From Candidatus Caenarcanales bacterium (GTDB lineage Bacteria > Cyanobacteriota > Vampirovibrionia > LMEP-6097): 12,083 nucleotides of DNA. The notes under the pieces were generated by a model. That model was not told the origin of the DNA and made no database searches. It worked only from the letters and a program-made list of their open reading frames with translations. The position numbers and the translations under genes are program-made. Below are positions 1 through 6,526 of this stretch, piece by piece. The stretch's first letter is position 1; every line of letters begins with the position of its first letter. The stretch spans positions 1-12,083 of the forward strand of contig JAJTHA010000225.1 in assembly GCA_021299565.1 (NCBI GenBank), in the 5' to 3' direction.

Positions 1-1607
1 GAGAATGCAATTGGACCAGTATCGTTTGAGTTTTCAATACCACGCATCATTATGCCAGTAATATAAGTCGGGATAGTGCCCGCATTGTAGTTGACAATCA
101 GATAAGGACTCACATACCTGACCGGTCCGCCGTCACTACCCATATACGGTACATGAGATGTAGGTAGTGTAACAGTACCGGAATATTTACGCCAAATACC
201 ATCAGCTGGCACAGTTAAGGCTCCAAAAGCATATTGCAGTCCAACATTGCTGCTGATATAGTTTTTGTCTTTATCAAATTGCCTTACACCAAAATAAAGA
301 AGACCAGGATCTCCAGTCGCTCCGATCTGTCTCATAGCCCATACCTCAAAATATAATTGTTGAGCAGGTTTCACGGGGAAATAATTATCAGCAGTAAAAT
401 AAGTATATTCGGCGATAAGCATCGCTTTGCTGTATGGAACTGTTACATCATTGAACTCTGCAAATGTAGGAGACGCAGCTACAGGACGCAGGAAAATATT
501 ACGCGGGAATTCTACTTCTTGTTCAATAAATGTTTGAGGATTAAATAAAAGACTATTTGGATTATCCAATGCAATTCGCACAGAAGCTTCACTGAGATCT
601 GAAATATTGCCGGCATCATCCATTAAACCAAGATGTTTATCAGCAAGCTTGATATTGCCATTGGAGACCCACAACACGCCTTTATTAGAAGCAGGAGTTG
701 CAGGAACAGTTGATTCATCTAATGTCATAGCACCGGAGATATGTAATTTAGTTGCGGGACTTGCGACTCCTAGTCCTAAATTGCCGGAGTTATTAAACAC
801 CGCTAAACCAGTCCCTGCACTATTTTGAACTTCTAAAATATTTGCAGTTTGCCCAGCTGCCGCTCTCGCAGTTAAAGCAACAGCAGAAGCAGAACTTGCG
901 ACTACTGGTGACATTGCTTGAATAGTATTGCTGTTAAGCTTAATTGCTCCACCTGCAATTAGATCAATATCAAATGGGGCTGTAATAATTGCCCTATTTG
1001 TATCCCAGGATAAATGACCGCGCTCGTTACCGCTATTAGCATTACTGCCCCATTTAATCGTTCCATCTGAGTAAATTCCTACGCCGCGCACTGAATCAAC
1101 AAAATCAAACAAACCATAAAAATTGGTAGCTCCATTTGTATTATATAAAATGCGTGGACGCCCATCGCTATCAGGATGCCAAACATTGGTTTTCAAGAAC
1201 ATGCGACCATCATTTGCTAGCAGCCATGAAACAACCCCACTTGAATAATCACGAAGCCCGATATTAGCATCTGATTCAATGTATAGATTTCCTGAATTCT
1301 GAAAAATTCTATTTGATGTAGGAAAATTTAAAAACCCGCTTATTGTTGAATCTGTCACAGATAGACTATTGGCGCCAAGATCAACATTAGCAGTAGCCCC
1401 AGTATAAGGCACACCACCACCACTGACTGTCACCAAAACTCTTCCATTCAAAAGATCAGTTAGTGTCGCTCCATTGAAAGTTATATACTTGACTTTAGTC
1501 ACGCTAGGAGAACCACCTAGTTCTTGAACAGTGAGTGGTATAAAAGTTGCTTGTGCTCTACTCACACAAAGCAATAAACTTATTAGCGTCAAACAAAACT
1601 TTCTCAA
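1..1607 (-). CDS. Secreted fibre/adhesin-like protein with tail-fibre-type repeats, 3' end outside the window
   Basis: The frame is open for 535 codons from a TTG at 1607 to the left edge, so the C-terminus is missing. The TTG is chosen because a perfect AGGAGG lies six bases upstream (1614-1619). A Sec signal peptide (residues 1-20, ending RAQA) follows at once, and the next ~45 residues nearly match the upstream paralogue. Residues ~276-290 hold a tail-fibre-type repeat (LGLGVASPATKLHIS), as in phage fibres and bacterial surface beta-strand proteins. Residues ~363-527 (for example FEVWAMR, LYFGVRQFDKDKNY) look like a jelly-roll, carbohydrate-binding-type module as found in fibre proteins. 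No catalytic motif, collagen repeat or S74 autoprotease is visible in the part present. Export and a surface or extracellular fibre role are inferred; the ligand is unknown. It is probably translationally coupled to the upstream gene. Confidence 0.8.
   Translation of the reverse strand, partial: MRKFCLTLISLLLCVSRAQATFIPLTVQELGGSPSVTKVKYITFNGATLTDLLNGRVLVTVSGGGVPYTGATANVDLGANSLSVTDSTISGFLNFPTSNRIFQNSGNLYIESDANIGLRDYSSGVVSWLLANDGRMFLKTNVWHPDSDGRPRILYNTNGATNFYGLFDFVDSVRGVGIYSDGTIKWGSNANSGNERGHLSWDTNRAIITAPFDIDLIAGGAIKLNSNTIQAMSPVVASSASAVALTARAAAGQTANILEVQNSAGTGLAVFNNSGNLGLGVASPATKLHISGAMTLDESTVPATPASNKGVLWVSNGNIKLADKHLGLMDDAGNISDLSEASVRIALDNPNSLLFNPQTFIEQEVEFPRNIFLRPVAASPTFAEFNDVTVPYSKAMLIAEYTYFTADNYFPVKPAQQLYFEVWAMRQIGATGDPGLLYFGVRQFDKDKNYISSNVGLQYAFGALTVPADGIWRKYSGTVTLPTSHVPYMGSDGGPVRYVSPYLIVNYNAGTIPTYITGIMMRGIENSNDTGPIAF
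1435..1550 (-). repeat. 116-bp direct repeat, copy in the downstream fibre gene
   Basis: This segment matches 3063-3178 at 110 of 116 positions with no gaps. It encodes the mature N-terminus shared by both fibre proteins (TFIPLTVQEL through NGRVLV). The sequences flanking it, including both signal peptides, have diverged. A recent duplication, gene conversion or strong selection on this segment would explain the sharp boundary. Confidence 0.9.
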
Positions 1608-1619
1608 TTGCAACCTCCT
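1604..1619 (-). promoter_or_regulatory. Strong RBS and TTGA start/stop overlap coupling the two fibre genes
   Basis: On the minus strand AGGAGG (1619-1614) is followed by six bases and a TTG start (1607-1605). That TTG overlaps the TGA stop (1606-1604) of the upstream gene. The perfect ribosome-binding site fixes an unusual start codon, and the overlap suggests reinitiation or translational coupling, so both paralogues should be made together. Confidence 0.8.
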
Positions 1620-3250
1620 GGTGTAACCGCTGTCCATGAACTACCGTTGTAGTAACAAAGTGACGTTGTATCACTATCAACGTATAGATCTCCTAGAGCA
1701 GGACTTGCTGGTGGGGAGCTTTGCGGCTCAAGGCGCATTGCTTCCGAAATGTGTAGTTTACGTGCTGGGGAATTAGTCCCAAGCCCCAATCTATTATTCG
1801 TATCATCCCAAAATAAATTACTAGAGTCAGAAGAAAATGTTGTTCCAGACTTGAATTGTATTGAACCATCAGTACCAGCTGGAGCTAGAAAACTTCCATT
1901 TGTTAGATTATAATTCACTCCCGAATCATCTTGGAAATACAATCGAGAGTTTGCAGAATTCACAAAAATTTTGCCATAATTCGCTGTTGCAATTGTTGCA
2001 GTAGTTTCGCGCAAAGCCGTTTCACCATTAATAGTTAAACTACCAACTAGATTGCGATATGGCACTGTGACGATTTTGTCACCAGTTAACGCTTCATCTC
2101 TCGCTGTCCAGCCTTCAAACCATTGCTTCTGTGCACTCAGACCACCAGCATAAGCTCGCACATGGAATCTATTGAAATACTCTCTGCTGTTGATAAATAT
2201 AACTACTTTACCTGACTCTCTTGCGATTTTAATTTCTGGACTAGAGCCACCAAAAGAAGAAACTGAATAGTTAATTACATCTGGGTTTGCTGGGTCTAAA
2301 TGTGTATAAAGATACCAATTCAAGATCAACCCAATAGTAGAACCGCGACCATAGTTATAACCCTCAATAATAATAGTTGGCATCTGAGTCTGATTCGTAA
2401 AAGGAATGTTAGTGACCATCTTAATACCATTTACAGGAGTATCGTTCAGACTATACTGAAGTATATTGTCATAATATCCGCCTTTTTCTAGCTCAGCGAT
2501 AGAGCCATTATTTGTAAGCCTGACTGCTGCACTATCATCACTATTAAAATATAATTCCCCATCTCCATTGCTTATATATATTTTTCCAAATTTGGACGTA
2601 TCACTTGGAACTGTGGTGCTGCGACGCAATGACAATGCGGCACTTGCGCCGTTGACGGTGAGTCTTTCGTTAGTATTAGGGGTGCCGATACCTACATTGC
2701 CTTCCACACTAATACCATTTGCTGGAGCAGCAATATCTCCAAAATATGTACCTATGGCAATAGAACGTAAACTTAAATCCGCATAACCATTCCCACTGTT
2801 TAAGAAAGCAAAATCATCAGAGTTCCTTTGTAATCTGTGATAACCAGCATCTCCACCAATAGAAAATGTACTAGCTGATGTAAATCTGCCTATTCCATTG
2901 ACTTCAAGTGTTTGCCCTGGGCTTGCAGTCCCAATCCCCAATCTATTATTAGTATCGTCCCAAAACAAATTACTCGAATCCGCCCCCAAAGCATTAGAAT
3001 TATTAAACTGAATAGCACCACTTGCACCAGCAGCAGAACCTGCGCCACCAGTGATTGTTACTAAAACTCTTCCATTCAAAAGATCAGTTAGTGTCGCTCC
3101 ATTGAAAGTTATATTCTTGACTTTAGTCACGCTAGGAGAACCGTCTAGTTCTTGAACAGTTAGTGGAATAAAAGTGGCCAAAACTGAGCTTTGTCCGAGC
3201 AAAGAAAGTATTATAAGCAGGCGAAAAATATTAAGACCGCAAAGCATCAT
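1604..3250 (-). CDS. Secreted fibre/adhesin-like repeat protein, paralogue of the downstream gene
   Basis: This 548-residue protein has a Sec signal peptide (residues 1-25, ending SVLA). Residues 26-65 match the downstream paralogue almost exactly. A repeat, SSNLFWDDTNNRLGIGT, occurs at 92-108 and again at 476-492 with one substitution. Residues ~184-255 and ~402-458 are a second related pair (GKIYISNGDGELYF and GKIFVNSANSRLYF). Between them, ~260-400 resembles a fibre head-type domain ending KIVTVPYRN. The tail (LGDLYVDSDTTSLCYYNGSSW, two cysteines) is a common terminal module of such proteins. The family is known from phage tail fibres and secreted bacterial proteins, but no phage gene is nearby, so I infer a cell-surface or secreted fibre. 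The start is one of two adjacent ATGs (3250 or 3247); no clear Shine-Dalgarno precedes them. It is first in an operon of at least two genes. Confidence 0.85.
   Translation of the reverse strand: MMLCGLNIFRLLIILSLLGQSSVLATFIPLTVQELDGSPSVTKVKNITFNGATLTDLLNGRVLVTITGGAGSAAGASGAIQFNNSNALGADSSNLFWDDTNNRLGIGTASPGQTLEVNGIGRFTSASTFSIGGDAGYHRLQRNSDDFAFLNSGNGYADLSLRSIAIGTYFGDIAAPANGISVEGNVGIGTPNTNERLTVNGASAALSLRRSTTVPSDTSKFGKIYISNGDGELYFNSDDSAAVRLTNNGSIAELEKGGYYDNILQYSLNDTPVNGIKMVTNIPFTNQTQMPTIIIEGYNYGRGSTIGLILNWYLYTHLDPANPDVINYSVSSFGGSSPEIKIARESGKVVIFINSREYFNRFHVRAYAGGLSAQKQWFEGWTARDEALTGDKIVTVPYRNLVGSLTINGETALRETTATIATANYGKIFVNSANSRLYFQDDSGVNYNLTNGSFLAPAGTDGSIQFKSGTTFSSDSSNLFWDDTNNRLGLGTNSPARKLHISEAMRLEPQSSPPASPALGDLYVDSDTTSLCYYNGSSWTAVTPGGCN
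1776..1828 (-). repeat. 53-bp repeat encoding the C-terminal WDDTNNRLG motif
   Basis: Matches 2928-2980 in the same gene with about six mismatches over 53 bases. Both copies encode the SSNLFWDDTNNRLG repeat. High DNA identity within one gene points to recent internal duplication of the fibre module. Confidence 0.8.
2928..2980 (-). repeat. 53-bp repeat encoding the N-terminal WDDTNNRLG motif
   Basis: Partner of 1776-1828 inside the same 548-residue fibre gene. It encodes the first copy of the SSNLFWDDTNNRLGIGT module, just after the shared mature N-terminus. Confidence 0.8.
3063..3178 (-). repeat. 116-bp direct repeat, copy in the upstream fibre gene
   Basis: Partner of 1435-1550, with six mismatches over 116 aligned bases. 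It encodes the conserved mature N-terminal segment directly after the signal peptide. The spacing of the copies would permit recombination that deletes or fuses the two genes. Confidence 0.9.
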
Positions 3251-3320
3251 CTATTTGATTTAGTCCACTATATTGGGACCAGCTAACTAATACTGGATTT
3301 ATCTAGTAAAATCAAGCATT
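3251..3320. promoter_or_regulatory. Divergent promoter region between fibre operon and OsmC-family gene
   Basis: This is the whole 70-bp gap between two divergent starts. On the plus strand TAAAAT (3307-3312) ends eight bases before the OsmC-family ATG, with no Shine-Dalgarno, suggesting a leaderless transcript. On the minus strand TATAGT (3272-3267) lies sixteen bases before the fibre ATG. No convincing -35 box accompanies either, so the exact elements are tentative. Confidence 0.35.
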
Positions 3321-3731
3321 ATGGCAGTCAAAATATCAAGTAAATACCTAGGGGATTTTCGAGTTACGAATACTCATGGACCCTCAAAATGTGAACTAAT
3401 CACAGATGCTCCAACAGACAATATGGGCAAGGGTGAAAGTTTCTCTCCTACAGATTTATTGGTAAGCTCACTTGCAAGTTGCATCATCACCACTATGACA
3501 ATTGTTGCAGCAAGAGAAAACTTCGATCCTGGTGAAATAACTTGCGAAGCAGAAAAACACATGTCGGATGATAAACCAAGAAGAATATCACTGATCAAAT
3601 TAAACTTTACTCTTGATACTAAGCTCACTGCTGAGCAAAGACAAAAGCTTGAATCAATAGCGACTAACTGTCCTGTGCATCACAGTTTAGCGCCGGAAGT
3701 TGTAAGAGAAGTTTGTTTTAACTATGCTTAA
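3321..3731 (+). CDS. OsmC/Ohr-family protein
   Basis: This 136-residue protein has the normal length and layout of the OsmC/Ohr fold. The family reduces organic hydroperoxides using two conserved cysteines. Both are visible: Cys54 in the helix SSLASCIITTM and Cys117 in TNCPVHHSL. The preceding GKGESFSPTDLL segment also fits, with Glu39 a possible active-site acid. The sequence looks more like the general OsmC group than true Ohr or OsmC, so the physiological substrate is uncertain. No signal peptide is present, so it should be cytoplasmic. It stands alone, divergent from the fibre genes and convergent with a secreted orphan. An ATG eight bases after a TAAAAT box, with no Shine-Dalgarno, suggests leaderless translation. 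Confidence 0.92.
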   Translation: MAVKISSKYLGDFRVTNTHGPSKCELITDAPTDNMGKGESFSPTDLLVSSLASCIITTMTIVAARENFDPGEITCEAEKHMSDDKPRRISLIKLNFTLDTKLTAEQRQKLESIATNCPVHHSLAPEVVREVCFNYA

Positions 3732-3783
3732 TTTCTCAGCGGCTAGGTAACTTCTTAGCATAAGCCAAATCTATAACTATAAG

Positions 3784-3871
3784 GTCATCGCGAGATTTGC
3801 GAAGCAAATCGTGGCGATCCAGAGCTAAGAAGTAAACTAGACTGCCACGCCGCTTCGCGGCTCGCAGTGAC
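3784..3871. repeat. Palindromic intergenic element with nested hairpins (copy 1)
   Basis: This 88-bp element has imperfect terminal inverted repeats, GTCATCGCGAG and CTCGCAGTGAC. Each arm holds its own small hairpin: ATTTGC-GAA-GCAAAT on the left and CCGC-GAA-GCGG on the right. The inner arm sequences also match as inverted copies (CGTGGCGATCCAG and CGTGGCAGTCTAG). The different hairpin stems keep pairing, which is compensatory change. A separate perfect 10-bp inverted repeat, ACTTCTTAGC (3750-3759) and GCTAAGAAGT (3824-3833), has one arm inside it. It sits between convergent genes, typical for REP/MITE-like elements, and shares architecture with 6404-6499. Confidence 0.75.
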
Positions 3872-3907
3872 TTTAAACTATACTTCTAAGACTTTAAGTA
3901 GAGTAAC

Positions 3908-4369
3908 TTAATAACTAACAGTAAACTCTAAACTTTCAAGCAATTGATAATCTTCAGCATGATCATGACCTGCTCCATCATCAGCTCCCTTGCGAGCTTT
4001 CAATGTCGAATCATCATCACCACTATCATCATCACTAGCAACTTGTTCAAAAGTATTTAGTTTTATTTTGCCTTCAAAAGATCCTCTTCTAGTATTGATT
4101 CTATGCACGAAGCCATCATCAAGATCACTTGGTCTACCAGAGATGCTTGGACCTCTGCCTCTAAAAGCTTTTTTCAATTTAGTTCTATCAACAGTATCAG
4201 GAACATTATTGATAGTTACCAAATACTTCATATCAGGAGCAAGTTCTAATACGTAATCACCAGCAACTATGTCATTGTAGTCAACAGCTATTTCTGTTGA
4301 ATTAATTCTTGCTGATGCCATACTAAATGAAGCAACAAGAACAAGAAGAGCGAGTATTACTTTTTTCAT
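3908..4369 (-). CDS. Secreted acidic protein of unknown function with Asp/His-rich tail
   Basis: I do not recognise a family. The 153-residue protein starts with a clear Sec signal peptide (residues 1-20, ending ASA). I chose the ATG at 4369 over an in-frame ATG at 4414 because it puts the signal peptide at the N-terminus and lies seven bases after an extended -10 box. The mature part is predicted mostly beta, with a basic patch (KLKKAFRGRGPSISGRP). It then has an acidic run (DDDSGDDD) and a GAGHDHAEDY segment that could bind metal, which is speculation. It is divergent from the RlpA-like gene, across a 36-bp gap, and convergent with the OsmC-family gene. It could be a periplasmic or surface protein. 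Confidence 0.75.
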   Translation of the reverse strand: MKKVILALLVLVASFSMASARINSTEIAVDYNDIVAGDYVLELAPDMKYLVTINNVPDTVDRTKLKKAFRGRGPSISGRPSDLDDGFVHRINTRRGSFEGKIKLNTFEQVASDDDSGDDDSTLKARKGADDGAGHDHAEDYQLLESLEFTVSY

Positions 4370-4405
4370 AACTTTAATTATATCAAATTTGCTAAATTTA
4401 TAAAA
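4370..4405. promoter_or_regulatory. Compact divergent leaderless promoters
   Basis: Only 36 bases separate two divergent ATGs. The minus strand has an extended -10 box, TGATATAAT, whose TATAAT ends seven bases before the ATG at 4369. The plus strand has TGCTAAATT, whose TAAATT (4393-4398) ends seven bases before the ATG at 4406. Neither gene has a Shine-Dalgarno. Both transcripts probably begin at or next to the start codon, and the two -35 regions would lie inside the opposite gene. Confidence 0.6.
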
Positions 4406-4921
4406 ATGCAACAAGCTAAAAAATTATTAGCGGCTTTGTTATTAATAACAATTTTGCCGATCGGATCCCAAGCTTTTTTCTTTGACAATAATTGCGATGA
4501 TGAAGATTACAACAGACCGAATTTAGAAACATTTTTCACCAACGAAAAAGAAGCTGACATTCAAAAAGCATTAGATGAATTATGCTTCAAAAGCAAAGAT
4601 GAGACTAAATCTAGCAAAGCCTCATTTTACGGAACAGAGTTTCATGGCAGAAGAACTGCTGCCGGCGAAAAGTATGACAATAATCTTTTGACTGCAGCCC
4701 ACAAAAGCTTGCCTTTTGGAACTTATGTGCTTGTCAGTAATCCAAAAAACAACAAACAAATTATTGTGAAAATCAATGATAGAGGACCTTTTGTTTCTGG
4801 GCGTGAACTTGATCTATCACAAATGGCAGCAAAGTATCTTGAAATAACTTCTGCGGGGGTTGCACCGATTGTGTACTCGGTTTTAGAGGATAAATCAGCG
4901 ATCACTAAAACTGTCGAGTAA
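4406..4921 (+). CDS. rlpA: RlpA-like septal ring/cell-wall protein (double-psi beta-barrel)
   Basis: A Sec signal peptide (residues 1-23, ending SQA) is followed by a ~45-residue linker and an RlpA-type double-psi beta-barrel at about 72-160. RlpA proteins are lytic transglycosylases or peptidoglycan-binding proteins that act on naked glycan at the division site. Matching motifs are ASFYG (72-76), GRRTAAGE (81-88), AAHKSLPFGT (97-106) and NDRGPF (124-129) with the catalytic-type Asp125. Unlike the lipoprotein RlpA of enterics there is no lipobox cysteine, and no SPOR domain follows, so it is probably a soluble periplasmic form. The last 27 bases overlap the end of convergent trmH. The upstream start looks leaderless. 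Confidence 0.9.
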   Translation: MQQAKKLLAALLLITILPIGSQAFFFDNNCDDEDYNRPNLETFFTNEKEADIQKALDELCFKSKDETKSSKASFYGTEFHGRRTAAGEKYDNNLLTAAHKSLPFGTYVLVSNPKNNKQIIVKINDRGPFVSGRELDLSQMAAKYLEITSAGVAPIVYSVLEDKSAITKTVE

Positions 4922-5479
4922 GTGATTTTGCTCTTCTTTAGATAATTTAAAATCAGCGAAGTTTTTTTGTCTTTGTCTGGTCATTTCAAAAAGACAAATC
5001 GCTGCTGTCACCGATAAATTTAGACTTTGCACCATTCCATGCAAAGGTATCATCAAAACTTGATCAGCGTTTTCTATCGCAAACTTACTCAAGCCAGTGT
5101 GTTCATTGCCCAAAACAATTGCAACTTGTTTGTGTGCACAAAAATCTATTTGATAAATAGATCGAGAATTGCTTTCAAGTGCAGTAGCGTAAATAAAATA
5201 TCCAAGTTCTTTCAACCGTTGATAACAATCATTTGTCGAACTGAAAATCTCATAATCAAGCCATTTGTTTGCAGAAGAAGAACAAAGCTTATTGAAACCA
5301 ACTGGGTCAAAAGTTTTTTCTTTGTCAAAAATCACAAAAACTTTTTGCACACCAAAACAATCACAACTTCTAATCACTGCTTGAGCGTTGTGAGGGTCGT
5401 GAATATCTTCAAGCACAAGAATGCCTTGCTGTCTTTTGCTTACAGCCTCTTGAATTTTGCTTAGTCTTTCCGGTGTCAT
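4895..5479 (-). CDS. trmH: tRNA (guanosine-2'-O)-methyltransferase TrmH (SpoU family)
   Basis: The 194-residue protein is a SPOUT-fold methyltransferase predicted to methylate the ribose of G18 in tRNA with S-adenosylmethionine, in the cytoplasm. Numbered from this start, motif 1 is HNAQAVIRSCDCFGV (about 30-44) with the catalytic-type Arg37. Motif 2 is LGNEHTGLS (about 123-131) and motif 3 is IPLHGMVQSLNLSVTAA (about 144-160). The opening TPERLSKI with KRQ is typical of TrmH rather than TrmL or RlmB. ATG 5479 is chosen because GAGG lies suitably upstream. A TTG six bases earlier would touch that site. It lacks the long C-terminal extension of the enteric enzyme. The 3' end overlaps the RlpA-like gene by 27 bases on the opposite strand. 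Confidence 0.92.
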   Translation of the reverse strand: MTPERLSKIQEAVSKRQQGILVLEDIHDPHNAQAVIRSCDCFGVQKVFVIFDKEKTFDPVGFNKLCSSSANKWLDYEIFSSTNDCYQRLKELGYFIYATALESNSRSIYQIDFCAHKQVAIVLGNEHTGLSKFAIENADQVLMIPLHGMVQSLNLSVTAAICLFEMTRQRQKNFADFKLSKEEQNHLLDSFSDR

Positions 5480-5496
5480 GTTCAATTCCTCTAATT

Positions 5497-5617
5497 AATG
5501 TCGTCCGATGAGTCAAAGTTTCGCAGCAGGTCGGATTTGTGTTGCCTATAAAAAACAATAAACCCACAATGGCTGCTGCCCCGAATGCGAAGAAAGCTTT
5601 GCGAAGAGGACGACATT
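5497..5617. repeat. Imperfect palindromic element between trmH and the SIMPL gene
   Basis: A perfect 10-bp terminal inverted repeat, AATGTCGTCC (5497-5506) and GGACGACATT (5608-5617), bounds 121 bp. The arms are also similar as inverted copies: CAAAG followed by TTTCGCA, then TCGG and TTGTG blocks, with gaps. This looks like a small nonautonomous or REP-like element. It differs in end sequence from the elements at 3784 and 6404. It covers the upstream part of the open frame of the next gene, which argues that this part is not protein coding. Confidence 0.6.
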
Positions 5618-5631
5618 CAACTACAGCAAGT

Positions 5632-5637
5632 TATAAT
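5632..5637 (+). promoter_or_regulatory. -10 box for a leaderless SIMPL transcript
   Basis: A perfect TATAAT ends six bases before ATG 5644. No Shine-Dalgarno precedes that ATG and no good -35 box is visible. The position matches the other leaderless-looking starts in the window. Confidence 0.5.
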
Positions 5638-5643
5638 AATCTC

Positions 5644-6369
5644 ATGTCTATTATAAAAAACATAGAGAACTATTTGCAAAAACTCAAAACATTAGATAAA
5701 GATTGGCTCAAAGCTATCACTTTTGTTTTCATTGCTTTAATTATCGGATCATCGATTGCTGATATCAAAAAATCAGAACGATATGTAAGCGTCAAAGGTT
5801 TATCAGAAAGAGAAGTGCAAGCAGATTTAGTTTTGTGGCCTATCAAGTCTTCAGCGACGGCTAACACATTAGCCGAACTTTATACTAGTATCGATAAAAA
5901 CCAAAAGCTCATAGTAGATTTTTTGAAAAAACATGGCATCGAAGATAAAGAGATCACAATTAAACAACCACAAATCAACGATAAAGAAGCACAGCTTTAT
6001 TATGATAATCAAAATCATGGTCAAAGATATATTGCTGAAATTGGTATTCTAGTAAAATCTACAAAAATAGATAAAGTGAAAGATGCTATCCAAAAAACTG
6101 GTGAACTTGTTGGTCAAGGAATCAGCTTGAGTTTCACGGATATTGAGTATATTTACACCAAGCTAAATGATATTAAACCTGAGATGATAGCTGAAGCTAC
6201 CAAACAAGCTCGCTTAGCAGCTCAGCAATTCGCCAAAGACTCTCATACTGGGATCGCAGGCATCAAAAACGCTTATCAAGGGCTTTTTAGCATTGATCCA
6301 GTGCATTACTATAATCCAGAGATTAAAAAAGTTAGAGTAGTTACTGACATAGAATATTATTTAAGGTAG
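5644..6369 (+). CDS. Membrane-anchored SIMPL-domain (DUF541) protein
   Basis: From ATG 5644 the protein has 241 residues: a short cytoplasmic N-terminus, one membrane helix at about 24-39 (AITFVFIALIIGSSIA) and a SIMPL/DUF541 domain at about 46-235. Recognisable segments are YVSVKGLSEREVQADLVLW and the final VVTDIEYYL. SIMPL proteins occur in bacterial envelopes and are related to OMP28/BP26. Their biochemical role is poorly defined, so I give none. The frame is open upstream to GTG 5539, with ATG 5569 also possible. That stretch overlaps a palindromic element and encodes a low-complexity basic peptide, while TATAAT sits six bases before ATG 5644, so I prefer the latter. A second palindromic element follows 34 bases after the stop. 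Confidence 0.85.
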   Translation: MSIIKNIENYLQKLKTLDKDWLKAITFVFIALIIGSSIADIKKSERYVSVKGLSEREVQADLVLWPIKSSATANTLAELYTSIDKNQKLIVDFLKKHGIEDKEITIKQPQINDKEAQLYYDNQNHGQRYIAEIGILVKSTKIDKVKDAIQKTGELVGQGISLSFTDIEYIYTKLNDIKPEMIAEATKQARLAAQQFAKDSHTGIAGIKNAYQGLFSIDPVHYYNPEIKKVRVVTDIEYYLR

Positions 6370-6403
6370 GATATCCAAGAGTAATGACTCAGCTGGATCT
6401 CTC

Positions 6404-6499
6404 GTCATTCTGAGCCCTGCTTCGCAGGGCGTAAGAATCCACAATGCACAAGGTATGTGGATCCTGACGTCGCAGGCTATGCCTGCTCCTCAGGATGAC
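6404..6499. repeat. Palindromic intergenic element with nested hairpins (copy 2)
   Basis: This 96-bp element has terminal inverted repeats GTCATTCTGAG and CTCAGGATGAC, matching at 10 of 11 positions when reversed. Each arm holds a hairpin, CCCTGC-TTC-GCAGGG and GCAGGC-TAT-GCCTGC. The inner arms carry AATCCACA and TGTGGATCC. The plan is the same as at 3784-3871 (GTCAT...GAG end, nested hairpin, GATCC-type inner block), with different stem sequences. An 86-codon minus-strand frame crossing it (6389-6649) is a by-product of the repeat. Confidence 0.75.
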
Positions 6500-6526
6500 G
6501 CGAAAACCAAAAGCTAAGTAATTACA

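Noticed and set aside
357..828. Two plus-strand open frames (357-548 and 607-828)
   Set aside because: Both are antisense to the fibre protein frame, which is open across the region with a signal peptide, a strong RBS and family-like repeats.
1..3250. Prophage tail module
   Set aside because: The repeats resemble tail fibres, but both proteins carry Sec signal peptides and no phage structural, lysis or integrase gene is near.
3745..3905. CRISPR array or tRNA between the convergent genes
   Set aside because: The repeats are inverted, not regularly spaced direct repeats, and no cloverleaf can be drawn; the palindromic element explains the structure.
5027..5464. 145-codon plus-strand open frame
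   Set aside because: It is antisense to trmH, whose SPOUT motifs are unmistakable.
5511..5516. TTGACT as a -35 box for trmH on the minus strand
   Set aside because: The hexamer is good, but no -10 box occurs at 16-18 bases; the best candidate is only 14 bases away, and the region belongs to a palindromic element.
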